A stretch of 35,026 nt of DNA from Verrucomicrobiota bacterium (GTDB lineage: Bacteria > Verrucomicrobiota > Verrucomicrobiia > Chthoniobacterales > UBA10450). This document shows positions 26,800 through 34,251 of this stretch, piece after piece. Under the pieces are notes generated by a model, which saw only the letters and a program-made list of their open reading frames with translations, was not told the origin of the DNA and searched no databases. A program made the translations under genes and the position numbers. Within the stretch, counting starts at the first letter, position 1, and each line of letters starts with the position of its first letter. The DNA is taken from positions 1-35,026 of the forward strand of contig QHQO01000039.1 of assembly GCA_003221195.1 (NCBI GenBank), read 5' to 3'.

Positions 26800-26834
26800 A
26801 CGTTGGACGTTGGGCGTTGGGCGTTGGACGTTTG
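26800..26834. repeat. CGTTGG heptamer tandem array between lpxK and the polymerase gene
   Basis: Five 7-base units of consensus RCGTTGG start at 26800, 26807, 26814, 26821 and 26828. Only the first base varies between A and G, plus one change in the last unit. It occupies most of the 60-base gap and ends 9 bases before the ATG of the polymerase gene. Confidence 0.85.
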
Positions 26835-26843
26835 CCTAAATCA

Positions 26844-27761
26844 ATGCCTCAAAAAGCGGAGCTAATTGTCGAAGATCGCAAGATTCAGGTATCGAATCTC
26901 GAGAAGGTGCTTTATCCCAAAGCCGGATTCGCGAAGGGGCAGGTGATCGATTACTACATCCGCATCGCGCCAGTCCTTTTGCCGCATCTAAGGGACCGTC
27001 CGCTCACCATGAAACGGTACCCCGACGGTGTGGACGGCGAATTTTTCTACGAAAAGAACTGTCCGTCCCATCGCCCGAAATGGGTCCAGACGGCAAAGGT
27101 GTGGAGTGAAGGTAACGAACGTACGATGAATTATTGCCTCGCCAACGATTTGCCGACGCTCGTCTGGGCTGCAAACCTCGCAGATCTCGAACTCCACACA
27201 TCGCTGTCACGCAAAGACGACCTCGACCGCCCGACGATGATGGTGTTCGATCTCGATCCCGGCCCGCCCGCCGACATCGTCCAATGCTGCCATGTGGGCC
27301 TATGGCTTCGCGATTTGTTAGCCAAAATGAAACTTGAATCGTTCGCAAAAACGAGCGGATCCAAGGGACTGCAAGTTTACGTGCCGCTGAATACCTCGGT
27401 GACCTACGATCAAACCAAGGATTTGTCGCGCTCTCTCGCTCAATATCTGGAGCACGAGCATGCGAATTTGGTCACCTCGAACATGTCCAAGGCCGTGCGC
27501 AAAGGCAAAGTGTTCGTCGATTGGAGCCAGAACGACGAACACAAGACCACCATTTGTGTCTATTCACTCCGTGCCAGAGAAGAACCGACCGTTTCAACTC
27601 CAGTCACCTGGAAGGAGGTTGAAAATTGCCTGAAAAAGAAAAAAGCCGAGCTGTTGAAATTCCGTTCAGATCAAGTCCTTGTTCGCGTGGACAAACTCGG
27701 CGACCTCTTCGAACGGGTCGAAAAACTGAAACAAAAACTGCCGAAGAAGTGGAATATTTAG
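26844..27761 (+). CDS. LigD-type primase-polymerase (stand-alone POL domain)
   Basis: The 305-residue protein is the archaeo-eukaryotic primase-type polymerase module of LigD, which fills or extends ends during non-homologous end joining. Landmarks are VSNLEKVLYPKAGFAKGQVIDYY, DRPLTMKRYPDGVDGEFFYEKN, and the metal-binding VFDLDPG with its Asp pair. Later comes TSGSKGLQVYVPL and FVDWSQNDEHKTT. The ligase and phosphoesterase modules are encoded separately at 14564-16285, so the trifunctional enzyme is split. The ATG at 26844 is chosen because the in-frame TTG upstream lies inside the heptamer array. Confidence 0.93.
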   Translation: MPQKAELIVEDRKIQVSNLEKVLYPKAGFAKGQVIDYYIRIAPVLLPHLRDRPLTMKRYPDGVDGEFFYEKNCPSHRPKWVQTAKVWSEGNERTMNYCLANDLPTLVWAANLADLELHTSLSRKDDLDRPTMMVFDLDPGPPADIVQCCHVGLWLRDLLAKMKLESFAKTSGSKGLQVYVPLNTSVTYDQTKDLSRSLAQYLEHEHANLVTSNMSKAVRKGKVFVDWSQNDEHKTTICVYSLRAREEPTVSTPVTWKEVENCLKKKKAELLKFRSDQVLVRVDKLGDLFERVEKLKQKLPKKWNI

Positions 27762-27788
27762 GATTCACACCGAAAAACATTTTTGAGC

Positions 27789-28043
27789 ATGAACAATCAA
27801 ATATGGTTCGATGCGATCGGATGGGCGGGAGCAGCTTTTCTCCTGGTGGCGTACGCGATGGTTTCCTCTAGAAAATTGGAGGCAGACTCAACTGTTTACC
27901 AACTCCTCAACATCATCGGCAGCCTTCTCTTGGTTGCTAACACCATCTTTTATCGGGCATATCCTTCCTCTTTTGTGAACGTGATTTGGGCTGGGATAGC
28001 AGTTGTTTCGATTGCGGCTAGAAGGCGACTCTCATCTGGATAG
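27789..28043 (+). CDS. Small three-helix membrane protein (CBU_0592-like)
   Basis: The 84-residue protein has three hydrophobic segments at about residues 8-25, 37-56 and 61-78 with short loops. The pattern DAIGWAGAAFLLVAYAMVSSRKLEADSTVYQLLNIIGSLLLVANTIFYRAYPS resembles the family of small membrane proteins named after CBU_0592, whose function is unknown. The ATG at 27789 is preferred to the TTG at 27783. It lies 27 bases after the polymerase gene and 17 bases before the first cupin gene. Confidence 0.8.
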   Translation: MNNQIWFDAIGWAGAAFLLVAYAMVSSRKLEADSTVYQLLNIIGSLLLVANTIFYRAYPSSFVNVIWAGIAVVSIAARRRLSSG

Positions 28044-28060
28044 ATTCAAAATTTCTCAAC

Positions 28061-28561
28061 GTGCGCAAAGCAAATCTCAAAGATATTCCGGAGCAGGAAC
28101 GAAAATCGCCGAAAGGAAAGTTTGGGCGATTCATGAAACATATTTCCATCGCTCTCGGACGCAAGCCGGACTCGCTCGATCTATCAAAGCGGCATCCGTT
28201 TGACCTCACGCTGGTCCGAATTCCAAAAGGCAAATTCCTTTGTCCCTATCACGCGCATGCCGCCGAATCGGAGCTTTACCTGGTCGTTTCCGGCCGCGGC
28301 AGCGTTCGCGACAAGGATGGGACAATCGAAGTTGGACCGGGAGACGCATTTTTGTTTCAGCCAGGTGAAGCGCACCAGCTTTGGAATGCGAGCGATGAGG
28401 ACTTTGTTTATTACGTGATCGCCGATAACCCGCGTAGCGGCGGCAGCACGGGTGATTCTTGTTATTATCCTGACAGCGGAAAATGGGCGGTGACAACAGA
28501 TGCGCGGGACGAAGTCGTCGTGAAGGGGACCGAGACCGATTATTTCGACGGCGAAGAATGA
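28061..28561 (+). CDS. Cupin domain protein (first of two tandem paralogues)
   Basis: The 166-residue protein is a single-domain cupin. The metal-binding pattern is CPYHAHAAESELYLVVSGRG (two His and a Glu) with the late His in GEAHQLWNASDEDF. The conserved opening SLDLSKRHPFDL precedes the barrel. It ends with YYPDSGKW and DYFDGEE, a tail shared with the next gene. The start is a GTG. No catalytic partner identifies a substrate; the family includes dioxygenases, isomerases and sugar-binding sensors. Confidence 0.88.
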   Translation: MRKANLKDIPEQERKSPKGKFGRFMKHISIALGRKPDSLDLSKRHPFDLTLVRIPKGKFLCPYHAHAAESELYLVVSGRGSVRDKDGTIEVGPGDAFLFQPGEAHQLWNASDEDFVYYVIADNPRSGGSTGDSCYYPDSGKWAVTTDARDEVVVKGTETDYFDGEE

Positions 28562-28583
28562 ACCGATGTTGGTTTAGGCAGTT

Positions 28584-29072
28584 ATGCGCAAAGTAAATTT
28601 AGACCAGATCAAGGACGAGGCATGGCAGTCACCTGGTGGGAAATACGCCGTGTCGTTCAGGGGAATTTCGGAAGCGCTCGGACGCGAACCGACTTCCCTT
28701 GATTTGTCGAAGCGTCATCCTTTTGACCTGGAATGGAATCAAGTGCCTCCGGGGAAACGAGCTTTTCCCTATCACGCGCATTCGGCGCAATGGGAGCTCT
28801 ATTTAGTGGTCTCTGGAAAAGGGAGCGTTCGTCACAAGGATGGAGCGACCGAGGTCGTGCCTGGAGATGCGTTCGTTTTTGGCCCGGACGAACCGCATCA
28901 ATTGAGTAACTCAGGGCAGGAAGACCTCGTCTATTACGTGATCGCAGACAACCCAATTGGCGAATCGAACTACTACCCGGATAGTGGGAAGTGGAAGGTG
29001 AACAAGTCATCCGCTGCGGATCGGGTTGTCGTAAAAGGCGAAGAAACGAATTATTTCGATGGCGAAGAGTAA
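28584..29072 (+). CDS. Cupin domain protein (second tandem paralogue)
   Basis: The 162-residue cupin is roughly 60% identical by eye to its upstream neighbour, with the same SLDLSKRHPFDL opening, the metal-site FPYHAHSAQWELYLVVSGKGSVRHKDG, the late His in DEPHQLSN, and the same YYPDSGKW and NYFDGEE ending. The stretch between the two barrels differs by a short gap near residue 133. The genes are 22 bases apart and surely arose by tandem duplication. The start ATG follows a weak ribosome-binding site. Function is unknown. Confidence 0.88.
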   Translation: MRKVNLDQIKDEAWQSPGGKYAVSFRGISEALGREPTSLDLSKRHPFDLEWNQVPPGKRAFPYHAHSAQWELYLVVSGKGSVRHKDGATEVVPGDAFVFGPDEPHQLSNSGQEDLVYYVIADNPIGESNYYPDSGKWKVNKSSAADRVVVKGEETNYFDGEE

Positions 29073-29078
29073 TCAATT

Positions 29079-29242
29079 GTCATGTGGAGCGAAGTCGAGA
29101 CATCTTTCGATTCACTGGCATGCAAAGAAAAATCCAGAGATTGATTCGTTCGTCCCGACTCTCTAGCCGCTACCCTCGCGGCGCCACCGTCTATGTCGCT
29201 CATTCCGGTCGCTCCATTCCTCGACTTCGCTCGGAATGACAG
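29079..29242. mobile_element. MITE-like or REP-type element with terminal inverted repeats
   Basis: The left end TGTCATGTGGAGCGAAGTCG (29079 onward) and the right end, read on the minus strand from 29242, are inverted copies matching at 21 of 26 positions. Both contain the core GAGCGAAGTCGAG. The 112 bases between hold no gene. Elements of this type, with an AGCGAAGTCGAG core at the ends, occur widely as non-coding dispersed repeats; the transposase that moves them, if any, is not in this window. It fills most of the 242-base gap between the second and third cupin genes. Confidence 0.6.
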
Positions 29243-29314
29243 AAAACGAATATTCCACGCTCGTGTGAAGGAGAACCCTTTGCTCGGGGCCTGCTTTATG
29301 TCCAAATTCCAATC

Positions 29315-29701
29315 ATGGATCCAAACAAAGCAGCGCAAGATTTTCCGTACAAGACTTACCTCAACATTTTGCACGGACCGCTTGGGCTTATCGATGTGCA
29401 GAAATTAGCCGATGCCTGCACCGACAAGTGGTATAACCAGACGCTCTGCAAGGTGAACGACTCGGTCGTCAGGCTGGCGGTGATCGAGGGCGAATATCAT
29501 TGGCATGAACATAAAGATATCGATGAATTCTTTTTCGTGCTCGATGGACATTTCCTAATCGATCTTGAAGATCGCGTTGTCGATCTTGCGCCGAGACAAG
29601 GCTTCGTTGTGCCTAAAGGTGTGCGCCATCGCACACGCGCGCCTGAACGAACGGTGATCTTGATGGTGGAACGTGCGGACATTGTTCCTACCGGCGACTA
29701 A
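29315..29701 (+). CDS. Cupin domain protein (third, unrelated subtype)
   Basis: The 128-residue cupin differs from the twin genes upstream. The N-terminal part is DPNKAAQDFPYKTYLNIL, and the barrel has IEGEYHWHEHKDIDEFFFVLDGHFLIDLED, with HWH and EH residues as probable metal ligands, and PRQGFVVPKGVRHRTRAPE with the late His. This is the compact single-barrel form often annotated as a mannose-6-phosphate-isomerase-like cupin. The putative molybdenum carrier follows after 14 bases on the same strand, so the two may be one transcript. Confidence 0.85.
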   Translation: MDPNKAAQDFPYKTYLNILHGPLGLIDVQKLADACTDKWYNQTLCKVNDSVVRLAVIEGEYHWHEHKDIDEFFFVLDGHFLIDLEDRVVDLAPRQGFVVPKGVRHRTRAPERTVILMVERADIVPTGD

Positions 29702-29715
29702 ATGCACTGAAGGCA

Positions 29716-30189
29716 GTGAAAATCATTTCGGGTGGACAAACGGGTGTGGATCGCGCGGCTCTCGATGCCGCGCTAAGACATGGAATCAAATCCGGCGGTT
29801 GGTGTCCAACTGGACGTCTCGATGAATTCGGTAGAATTCCGGATCGTTATGCAGTTAAGGAGTTGGAAAACGGTGGATCGACTGAGCGAACTTTGCAGAA
29901 TGTCAAAGATTCCAATGGGACCGTTATCATTTACCCTGGTAAACTGAGTGGCGGAACCGAGCAAACACTTCATTTCTGCGTTGAGCAACGACGGCCGCAC
30001 GAACTGATCGCTGCCTCCAACGTTTCCACTGAAAAGGCCGCGCAGTTAATCGCCGATTTTGTCCGCGAGACCAAGATCGACATCCTTAACGTGGCAGGCC
30101 CGAGGGCAAGCGAATGGCCGGAAGGATACGATTACGCGTTTCGCGTCTTAGATGCCCTTCTCCTAGCTCTTAATGCGAGCGGAACCTAG
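29716..30189 (+). CDS. Putative molybdenum carrier protein (YpsA-like fold)
   Basis: The 157-residue protein matches the family of putative molybdenum-cofactor carriers, Rossmann-like folds related to YpsA/SLOG proteins. The nucleotide-binding opening is KIISGGQTGVDRAALDAALRHG, followed by GGWCPTGRLDEFGRIPDRY and later SNGTVIIYPGKLSGGTEQTL. The last part LNVAGPRASEWPEGYDYAFRVLDALL fits the family. Cofactor binding is known only by analogy. The GTG start directly follows the cupin gene. Its stop codon shares the palindrome CTAG with the stop codon of the antitoxin gene on the other strand. Confidence 0.85.
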   Translation: MKIISGGQTGVDRAALDAALRHGIKSGGWCPTGRLDEFGRIPDRYAVKELENGGSTERTLQNVKDSNGTVIIYPGKLSGGTEQTLHFCVEQRRPHELIAASNVSTEKAAQLIADFVRETKIDILNVAGPRASEWPEGYDYAFRVLDALLLALNASGT

Positions 30190-30380
30190 CGCAATGACAG
30201 TCCCAGTTCACTTCGCACTTCGTCAGTTGTGTATGTTCGCTTGCCTTTATTTTTTGCGCGCGCCTCGAGCAGATCCAGATAGTCCATTAAATCCTCAACT
30301 TCTTCGCGAAGCCGTGAAATTTCCTTAACGATGCGCCGCTTCTGTTTTGCAAATGTGGTCTTTTTCTGGGTGCTAATCAT
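30186..30380 (-). CDS. Candidate antitoxin of a RelE/ParE-type module
   Basis: The 64-residue protein begins basic (MISTQKKTTFAKQKRRIVKEI) and has a long acidic, Leu-rich helix (SRLREEVEDLMDYLDLLEARAKN) followed by a short C-terminal element (RTYTTDEVRSELGL). Its start overlaps the toxin stop codon by 8 bases, so it is translated in concert with the toxin. It has no obvious DNA-binding domain, so autoregulation is not evident. Assignment as antitoxin rests mainly on its partner. Its stop codon overlaps, by sharing CTAG, the stop codon of the convergent gene. Confidence 0.72.
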   Translation of the reverse strand: MISTQKKTTFAKQKRRIVKEISRLREEVEDLMDYLDLLEARAKNKGKRTYTTDEVRSELGLSLR

Positions 30381-30615
30381 ATGCTTGGTCGCGTTTTTTG
30401 ATCCTCTGAATGACTATGCGATCACCAACGACGTCAAATAAGATTCGATAGTTGCCGGAACGCAAACGATAACCAAAGTCGCCGGCTTGAAGTCGCTTGA
30501 TGTCACCCATCAGACCGTGTTCGAGTCGCGAAATCTTTCGCACTATCTGATCAGCGAAACGTCGTGGGAGAATTCGCAAGTTGTCGAGCGCTTCTTGCGA
30601 GTAATCGATGTGCAT
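30373..30615 (-). CDS. RelE/ParE-family toxin
   Basis: The 80-residue protein has the compact RelE/ParE fold signature. It starts with MHIDYSQEALDNLRILPRRFADQIVRKISRLEHG, continues with RLQAGDFGYRLRSGNYRILFDV, and ends with GDRIVIQRIKKRDQAY. The conserved arginines of YRLRSGNYRILF and the closing basic patch match toxins that cut mRNA on the ribosome or poison gyrase; which of the two cannot be told. The gene starts three bases after the stop codon of the upstream permease, in toxin-then-antitoxin order. It has an intact reading frame. Confidence 0.82.
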   Translation of the reverse strand: MHIDYSQEALDNLRILPRRFADQIVRKISRLEHGLMGDIKRLQAGDFGYRLRSGNYRILFDVVGDRIVIQRIKKRDQAYD

Positions 30616-30618
30616 TCC

Positions 30619-31911
30619 TCACTCGTAGCGCAGCGCTTTAACTGGATCGAGACGGGCGGCGAAGTACGCGGGAATGAGCGCGGCAATCGAGCAGATGAAA
30701 AACGCAGTAATACAAATGATGGCGACATCTCGCGGGATGACTTCCGCGGGAATCGACGAAAACTGATAGACTTCGCGCGGGAAGACCTCGATGTGAAATG
30801 TAGACGCGAGCCAGTGGCTGAATTCGTTGCGGTAACGGATTAACGTCATTCCGAGGCCTAATCCTGTCAGAGTTCCAAAGAGCCCAACGACGGTTCCCTG
30901 TCCAAGAAAGACCCAGATGATTTGGGCAATGTTTGCCCCGAGTGCTTTCACGATTCCGATCTCCCGCCGCTTTTGAACCGTTACCGTAATGAGCGTGCTC
31001 ATGATTCCGAAGGCCGCAACAACCACGATGAAGAACAACAGGAAAAACATCACAGTCCGCTCGAGCCGCACCGCTTCGAAAAATTGGCTGTTCATGTCGA
31101 TCCAGGTTTGCGCGTATCGCGGTGGTTCAAGAAATTGTTCGATTGCTTGTTTCACGCGCTCAGCACCGTAGGGGTTCTCAGTCCTGACGGTGATGCCATG
31201 TAATCCGTCTCCCAGTCCGTATAACTCCTGTCCGACATAGATCGGCACTAGCAGAAACTCCGAATCGTGCAGGTAATGACCTGTCTCAAAAATACCAGTA
31301 ACAGTCAGTTCTTTCGGCAGGATTACGTCGCGCAATTGATCGATCGCTTTTTTTTCCTCTTCTCCCTGGGCATTTTCCAATTTTTTGATGCCATCGAGAA
31401 TCTGTCCAAGATTGCCCGGCGAATAGACTGTGATTTTGTCCCCGACGTTTGCCTGCAGTTTTCGCGCAAGCTCAATCCCAAGTACGGTCGATTCGCCTTC
31501 CAGATTGAGATTGCCGTATTTGATGAATTTTCTCAGAGGGATGACCTTCTCCTCTTCTGCGGGATCGACACCGCGAATCATTGGGGCGACGCGCTTGTTT
31601 TGAAATTCGACGATCACCGGTCCCTGGATGTAGGGAGCCGTCGCAACCACGCCCGGCGTGTTGTCGATTTTTGCTTTGAGTATTCGCCAGTCGCGCAACA
31701 CGTCCTCCGTGCTCACGAGAATGTGTGCATCGAAATCGATCACTTTCTGACGCAGCTCGCGATCGAACCCGGTCATGACAGAAATCACCAGGATCAGCAC
31801 TGTTACGCCCAGCGTCACGCCGAGAATTGAGATCAGTGTGATAATCGAGAGAAACGTGCGCTTTGGTTTCAGGTAGCGCAGCGCCAGAAAAAGACTAAAC
31901 GGCAGTTTCAA
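30619..31911 (-). CDS. LolC/LolE-family lipoprotein-releasing ABC permease
   Basis: The 430-residue protein is an FtsX/MacB-type permease of the LolC/E family that extracts lipoproteins from the inner membrane. A membrane helix lies at about residues 20-45, followed by a large periplasmic domain with GVVATAPYIQGPVIVEF and RGVDPAEEEKVIPL. Three more helices form the FtsX domain near the C-terminus, with QKRREIGIVKALGA and the ending PVKALRYE. A Lys/Glu-rich stretch (GIKKLENAQGEEEKK) sits in the periplasmic part and may be a lineage insertion. The ATPase gene lolD is not next to it. The toxin gene follows directly. Confidence 0.9.
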   Translation of the reverse strand: MKLPFSLFLALRYLKPKRTFLSIITLISILGVTLGVTVLILVISVMTGFDRELRQKVIDFDAHILVSTEDVLRDWRILKAKIDNTPGVVATAPYIQGPVIVEFQNKRVAPMIRGVDPAEEEKVIPLRKFIKYGNLNLEGESTVLGIELARKLQANVGDKITVYSPGNLGQILDGIKKLENAQGEEEKKAIDQLRDVILPKELTVTGIFETGHYLHDSEFLLVPIYVGQELYGLGDGLHGITVRTENPYGAERVKQAIEQFLEPPRYAQTWIDMNSQFFEAVRLERTVMFFLLFFIVVVAAFGIMSTLITVTVQKRREIGIVKALGANIAQIIWVFLGQGTVVGLFGTLTGLGLGMTLIRYRNEFSHWLASTFHIEVFPREVYQFSSIPAEVIPRDVAIICITAFFICSIAALIPAYFAARLDPVKALRYE

Positions 31912-31958
31912 TTCGGCGTTAGCGTGGCTGCAAACGGACTCTTATTCAACCGCGCACG

Positions 31959-32321
31959 CTACGGTGAGAGCGCGAGCGCCTTTAGTTCTTCCAGCGTGAC
32001 GAATTCGAGAGCGGAGGCATGCGTGGCTTCAAGGTCAATCGGAGCCGCGCGATTGTGATCCAGAGCGCTTTTCCAGCGCGTCACGCACACGCACCATTTG
32101 TCACCCGGCTTCAGTCCGGGGAAGCCCCATTCCGGATGCGGCGTGATAAGGTCGTTTCCATCGAGCATCGAGAAATCGAGAAATTCCTGCGTGACTTTCA
32201 CGCAGACCGTATGAAGGCCAATGTCTTCAGGGCCCGTTCGACAAAATCCGTCCCGGTAAAATCCAGTCATCGGATCCCGACAACAATATTTCAGTTCAGT
32301 TCCAAGAACATTGGTCGGCAT
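31959..32321 (-). CDS. DUF2237 family protein
   Basis: The 120-residue protein matches the DUF2237 family of unknown function throughout: NVLGTELKYCCRDPMTGFYRDGFCRTGPEDIGLHTVCVKVT near the start, then FSMLDGNDLITPHPEWGFPGLKPGDKWCVCV, and LEATHASALEFVTLEELKALAL at the end. It has five conserved-type cysteines that could form a redox or metal site, but this is not known. It lies 47 bases upstream of the permease on the same strand, divergent from the VOC gene. Confidence 0.92.
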   Translation of the reverse strand: MPTNVLGTELKYCCRDPMTGFYRDGFCRTGPEDIGLHTVCVKVTQEFLDFSMLDGNDLITPHPEWGFPGLKPGDKWCVCVTRWKSALDHNRAAPIDLEATHASALEFVTLEELKALALSP

Positions 32322-32372
32322 AAAGGAAGATCACGCGCTAGTATCTGAAAGACTTTAGCAAAGGAGACGATA

Positions 32373-32828
32373 ATGCCAATCCGCGCCGAATACGTTCACA
32401 CAAATCTGATTGCCAGAGATTGGAAAAGACTGGTTCGATTCTATTCCGAAGTCTTCGGATGTAAGCCTAAGCCTCCGAAGCGCGATATGTCTGGCGCCTG
32501 GCTGGATCAATTGACTTCGCTTCGGAACGCTCATCTTAGCGGCGTTCATCTGCAATTGCCCGGCTATGGCGATGATGGTCCAACGCTTGAGATTTTCAGC
32601 TATAATCAATTGGTCGAGCCCGACCTGCCTTCCGCGAACCAGTGCGGGTTCGGTCACATCGCATTTGCCGTGGACGATGTAGACGAGGCGTTGCGGGCAG
32701 TGGTTGCGGCTGGCGGCAGCACAGTCGGAAACACTGTTACCACAGAAGTAGATGACGTCGGTATTCTTCGAGTCGTGTATGCGCGAGATCCGGAAGGAAA
32801 TATTGTTGAACTGCAGAACTGGAGTTAA
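32373..32828 (+). CDS. VOC-superfamily (glyoxalase/bleomycin-resistance-like) protein
   Basis: The 151-residue protein has the paired beta-alpha-beta-beta-beta units of vicinal oxygen chelate proteins. The opening RAEYVHTNLIARDWKRLVRFYSEVFGCKP supplies a metal-type His, GFGHIAFAVDDVDEALRAVVAAGG is the second unit, and VYARDPEGNIVELQNWS provides the C-terminal Glu. AGGAGA precedes the ATG by about 6 bases. Substrate is unknown; roles range from glyoxalase-type isomerases to dioxygenases and drug-binding proteins. Confidence 0.9.
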   Translation: MPIRAEYVHTNLIARDWKRLVRFYSEVFGCKPKPPKRDMSGAWLDQLTSLRNAHLSGVHLQLPGYGDDGPTLEIFSYNQLVEPDLPSANQCGFGHIAFAVDDVDEALRAVVAAGGSTVGNTVTTEVDDVGILRVVYARDPEGNIVELQNWS

Positions 32829-32853
32829 CCGCAGATTGTTCTGCGCCCCGACT

Positions 32854-33393
32854 GTGTCTAGACGAACCGTTATTGCTCACTGGCTCATACCGGCTGAGCC
32901 GGCGCACCGCTTCTTTCAGGATTTGATTAACGATCTCGCGCGCCGATATGATGCGCCTGTTTTCTTGCCGCACGTGACAATTTACGTCGGAGCGGACAGC
33001 ACAGATGCAGTTGATGCAACGCTTTCAATGGCCGCTCGAAATTGCGAGCCTATCGTGCTCCAATCGCTCGAGGTCAGCCATTCCGATGAATTTATCAAAA
33101 CGCTTTTTGTGCAGTTCGCTATGAACAGACAATTGCAGCAGGTTAATCAAAGCATTCGTGCCGAGGTCCAAGATTCCTCTGATTACCAGCTCAATCCGCA
33201 CTTGAGTCTGCTCTATAAGAGAATGTCGATTCAGGAGAGGTGCTTGCTGACGCGTTCGATTGAAGTGCCGCTTCCGGAAGTGGCGTTTGATTCATTGAAA
33301 GCTGTCCGATGCGTCTCCCCGACACGAAACCGCGCCGATGTAGAAGCATGGCGCGTTATCGGCGAGAAACCGCTCGGATCGATTGGCGTCTGA
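32854..33393 (+). CDS. 2H phosphoesterase (cyclic phosphodiesterase / 2'-5' RNA ligase-like)
   Basis: The 179-residue protein has the two HxT/S motifs of 2H phosphoesterases: HVT at H40 (LPHVTIYVGA) and HLS at H116 (NPHLSLLYK). Together they would hydrolyse or ligate 2',3'-cyclic or 2'-5' phosphodiester ends of RNA or small cyclic nucleotides. The GTG at 32854 starts close to the domain; the open frame reaches back to 32752 but would overlap the VOC gene. It converges with the metallophosphoesterase gene, and the two stop codons are 10 bases apart within a REP-like palindrome. Confidence 0.82.
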   Translation: MSRRTVIAHWLIPAEPAHRFFQDLINDLARRYDAPVFLPHVTIYVGADSTDAVDATLSMAARNCEPIVLQSLEVSHSDEFIKTLFVQFAMNRQLQQVNQSIRAEVQDSSDYQLNPHLSLLYKRMSIQERCLLTRSIEVPLPEVAFDSLKAVRCVSPTRNRADVEAWRVIGEKPLGSIGV

Positions 33394-33408
33394 CACAGAC
33401 GCGCTATA
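33385..33408. repeat. REP-like palindrome, copy 3 (between two convergent genes)
   Basis: GCGTCTG (33386-33392) and CAGACGC (33396-33402) form a perfect 7-base stem around ACA. Read on the minus strand it resembles the TTGTAGCGGCG...TGTGTCA element at 23234. It overlaps the 2H phosphoesterase stop codon and reaches the metallophosphoesterase stop codon, so it could act as a two-way transcript end. Confidence 0.6.
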
Positions 33409-34123
33409 ATTCGACAATCCGAAAAGGTTTGCCGGTTTTGCGAAGCGCGGGCGCAGAGACATTGTAAACGGGAATACCGGTCGAAGTCTTACCTTCCAGA
33501 ATGCCGTTGTGGGCATGGCCGTGAAACACAGCGTCGACGCGAAACCGGTTGATCGGTTCTTCTAGTCGGCTGGAACCAAGGAAAGCAAGAATTTCGGGAT
33601 GTTCCCCTTTTAACGTGGCGCGGATAGGGGAGTAATGTAGTACTACGATTCGCCGTTCCGCTTGTAGCTTAGCCAGCGCCTGTTCCAGCCGCACAGCGTG
33701 TCTGATGGATTCCTGTACAAATTGTTTAATGAGCGGTTCGCCCCATGCGTTTAACATTCGCCGGCCGAAACCACCGCCGAAACCAGCGATGCCTGCGAAG
33801 CCGACGCCGGCGACTTCGACGGCTTCGCCGTCAAGCATGTTCACTCCCGCGTCATCAAGAACTTTGCAAACCAATTCCGCCTGTCCCGATTCGAAGTCGT
33901 GATTGCCCAGCACCCCGAGCATTGGGATTTTTACGGCGGCGCGAATATCGGTGACGAGTGCCTCAGCTTCCTCAGGAAGTCCATAATCGGTGAGGTCGCC
34001 GCAAAGCAACAGGATATCAGCGCTGCTTGAAATCTCGGCGAACGCCTCATGCAACGTGCCACGCGAGTGTTTACCGTAATGAAGATCCGCGGTCGCAGCG
34101 ATTCGTAGCGCTCGCTTAGCCAT
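33404..34123 (-). CDS. Metallophosphoesterase
   Basis: The 239-residue protein is a calcineurin-like metallophosphoesterase. Its five metal-site motifs are DLHYG near residue 13, CGDLTD, GNHDFE, HYSPI and GHAHNG, in the usual order. The class covers nucleases, cyclic-nucleotide and diadenosine-polyphosphate hydrolases and protein phosphatases; the substrate is not clear from sequence. The ATG at 34123 (MAKRALRIAATADLHYG) follows an AAAGAGA and is preferred to the ATG at 34147. No signal peptide is seen. It converges with the 2H phosphoesterase and is divergent from the nucleotidyltransferase. Confidence 0.9.
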   Translation of the reverse strand: MAKRALRIAATADLHYGKHSRGTLHEAFAEISSSADILLLCGDLTDYGLPEEAEALVTDIRAAVKIPMLGVLGNHDFESGQAELVCKVLDDAGVNMLDGEAVEVAGVGFAGIAGFGGGFGRRMLNAWGEPLIKQFVQESIRHAVRLEQALAKLQAERRIVVLHYSPIRATLKGEHPEILAFLGSSRLEEPINRFRVDAVFHGHAHNGILEGKTSTGIPVYNVSAPALRKTGKPFRIVEL

Positions 34124-34251
34124 TCTCTTTGAGAAACGTAATCGCACACTTCAATGGACGCTTTGGAGCAGGAAAGCTTTGCGACGCCTTTGTGAACGCG
34201 TTCGCCGGAACTTAGCCCCTCCATGCGCGCGTCACGCGCTTTAGTTGCGTT

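Noticed and set aside
32355-32657. Minus-strand frame opposite the VOC gene
   Set aside because: The VOC protein has a good start, ribosome-binding site and domain; the opposite frame has none.
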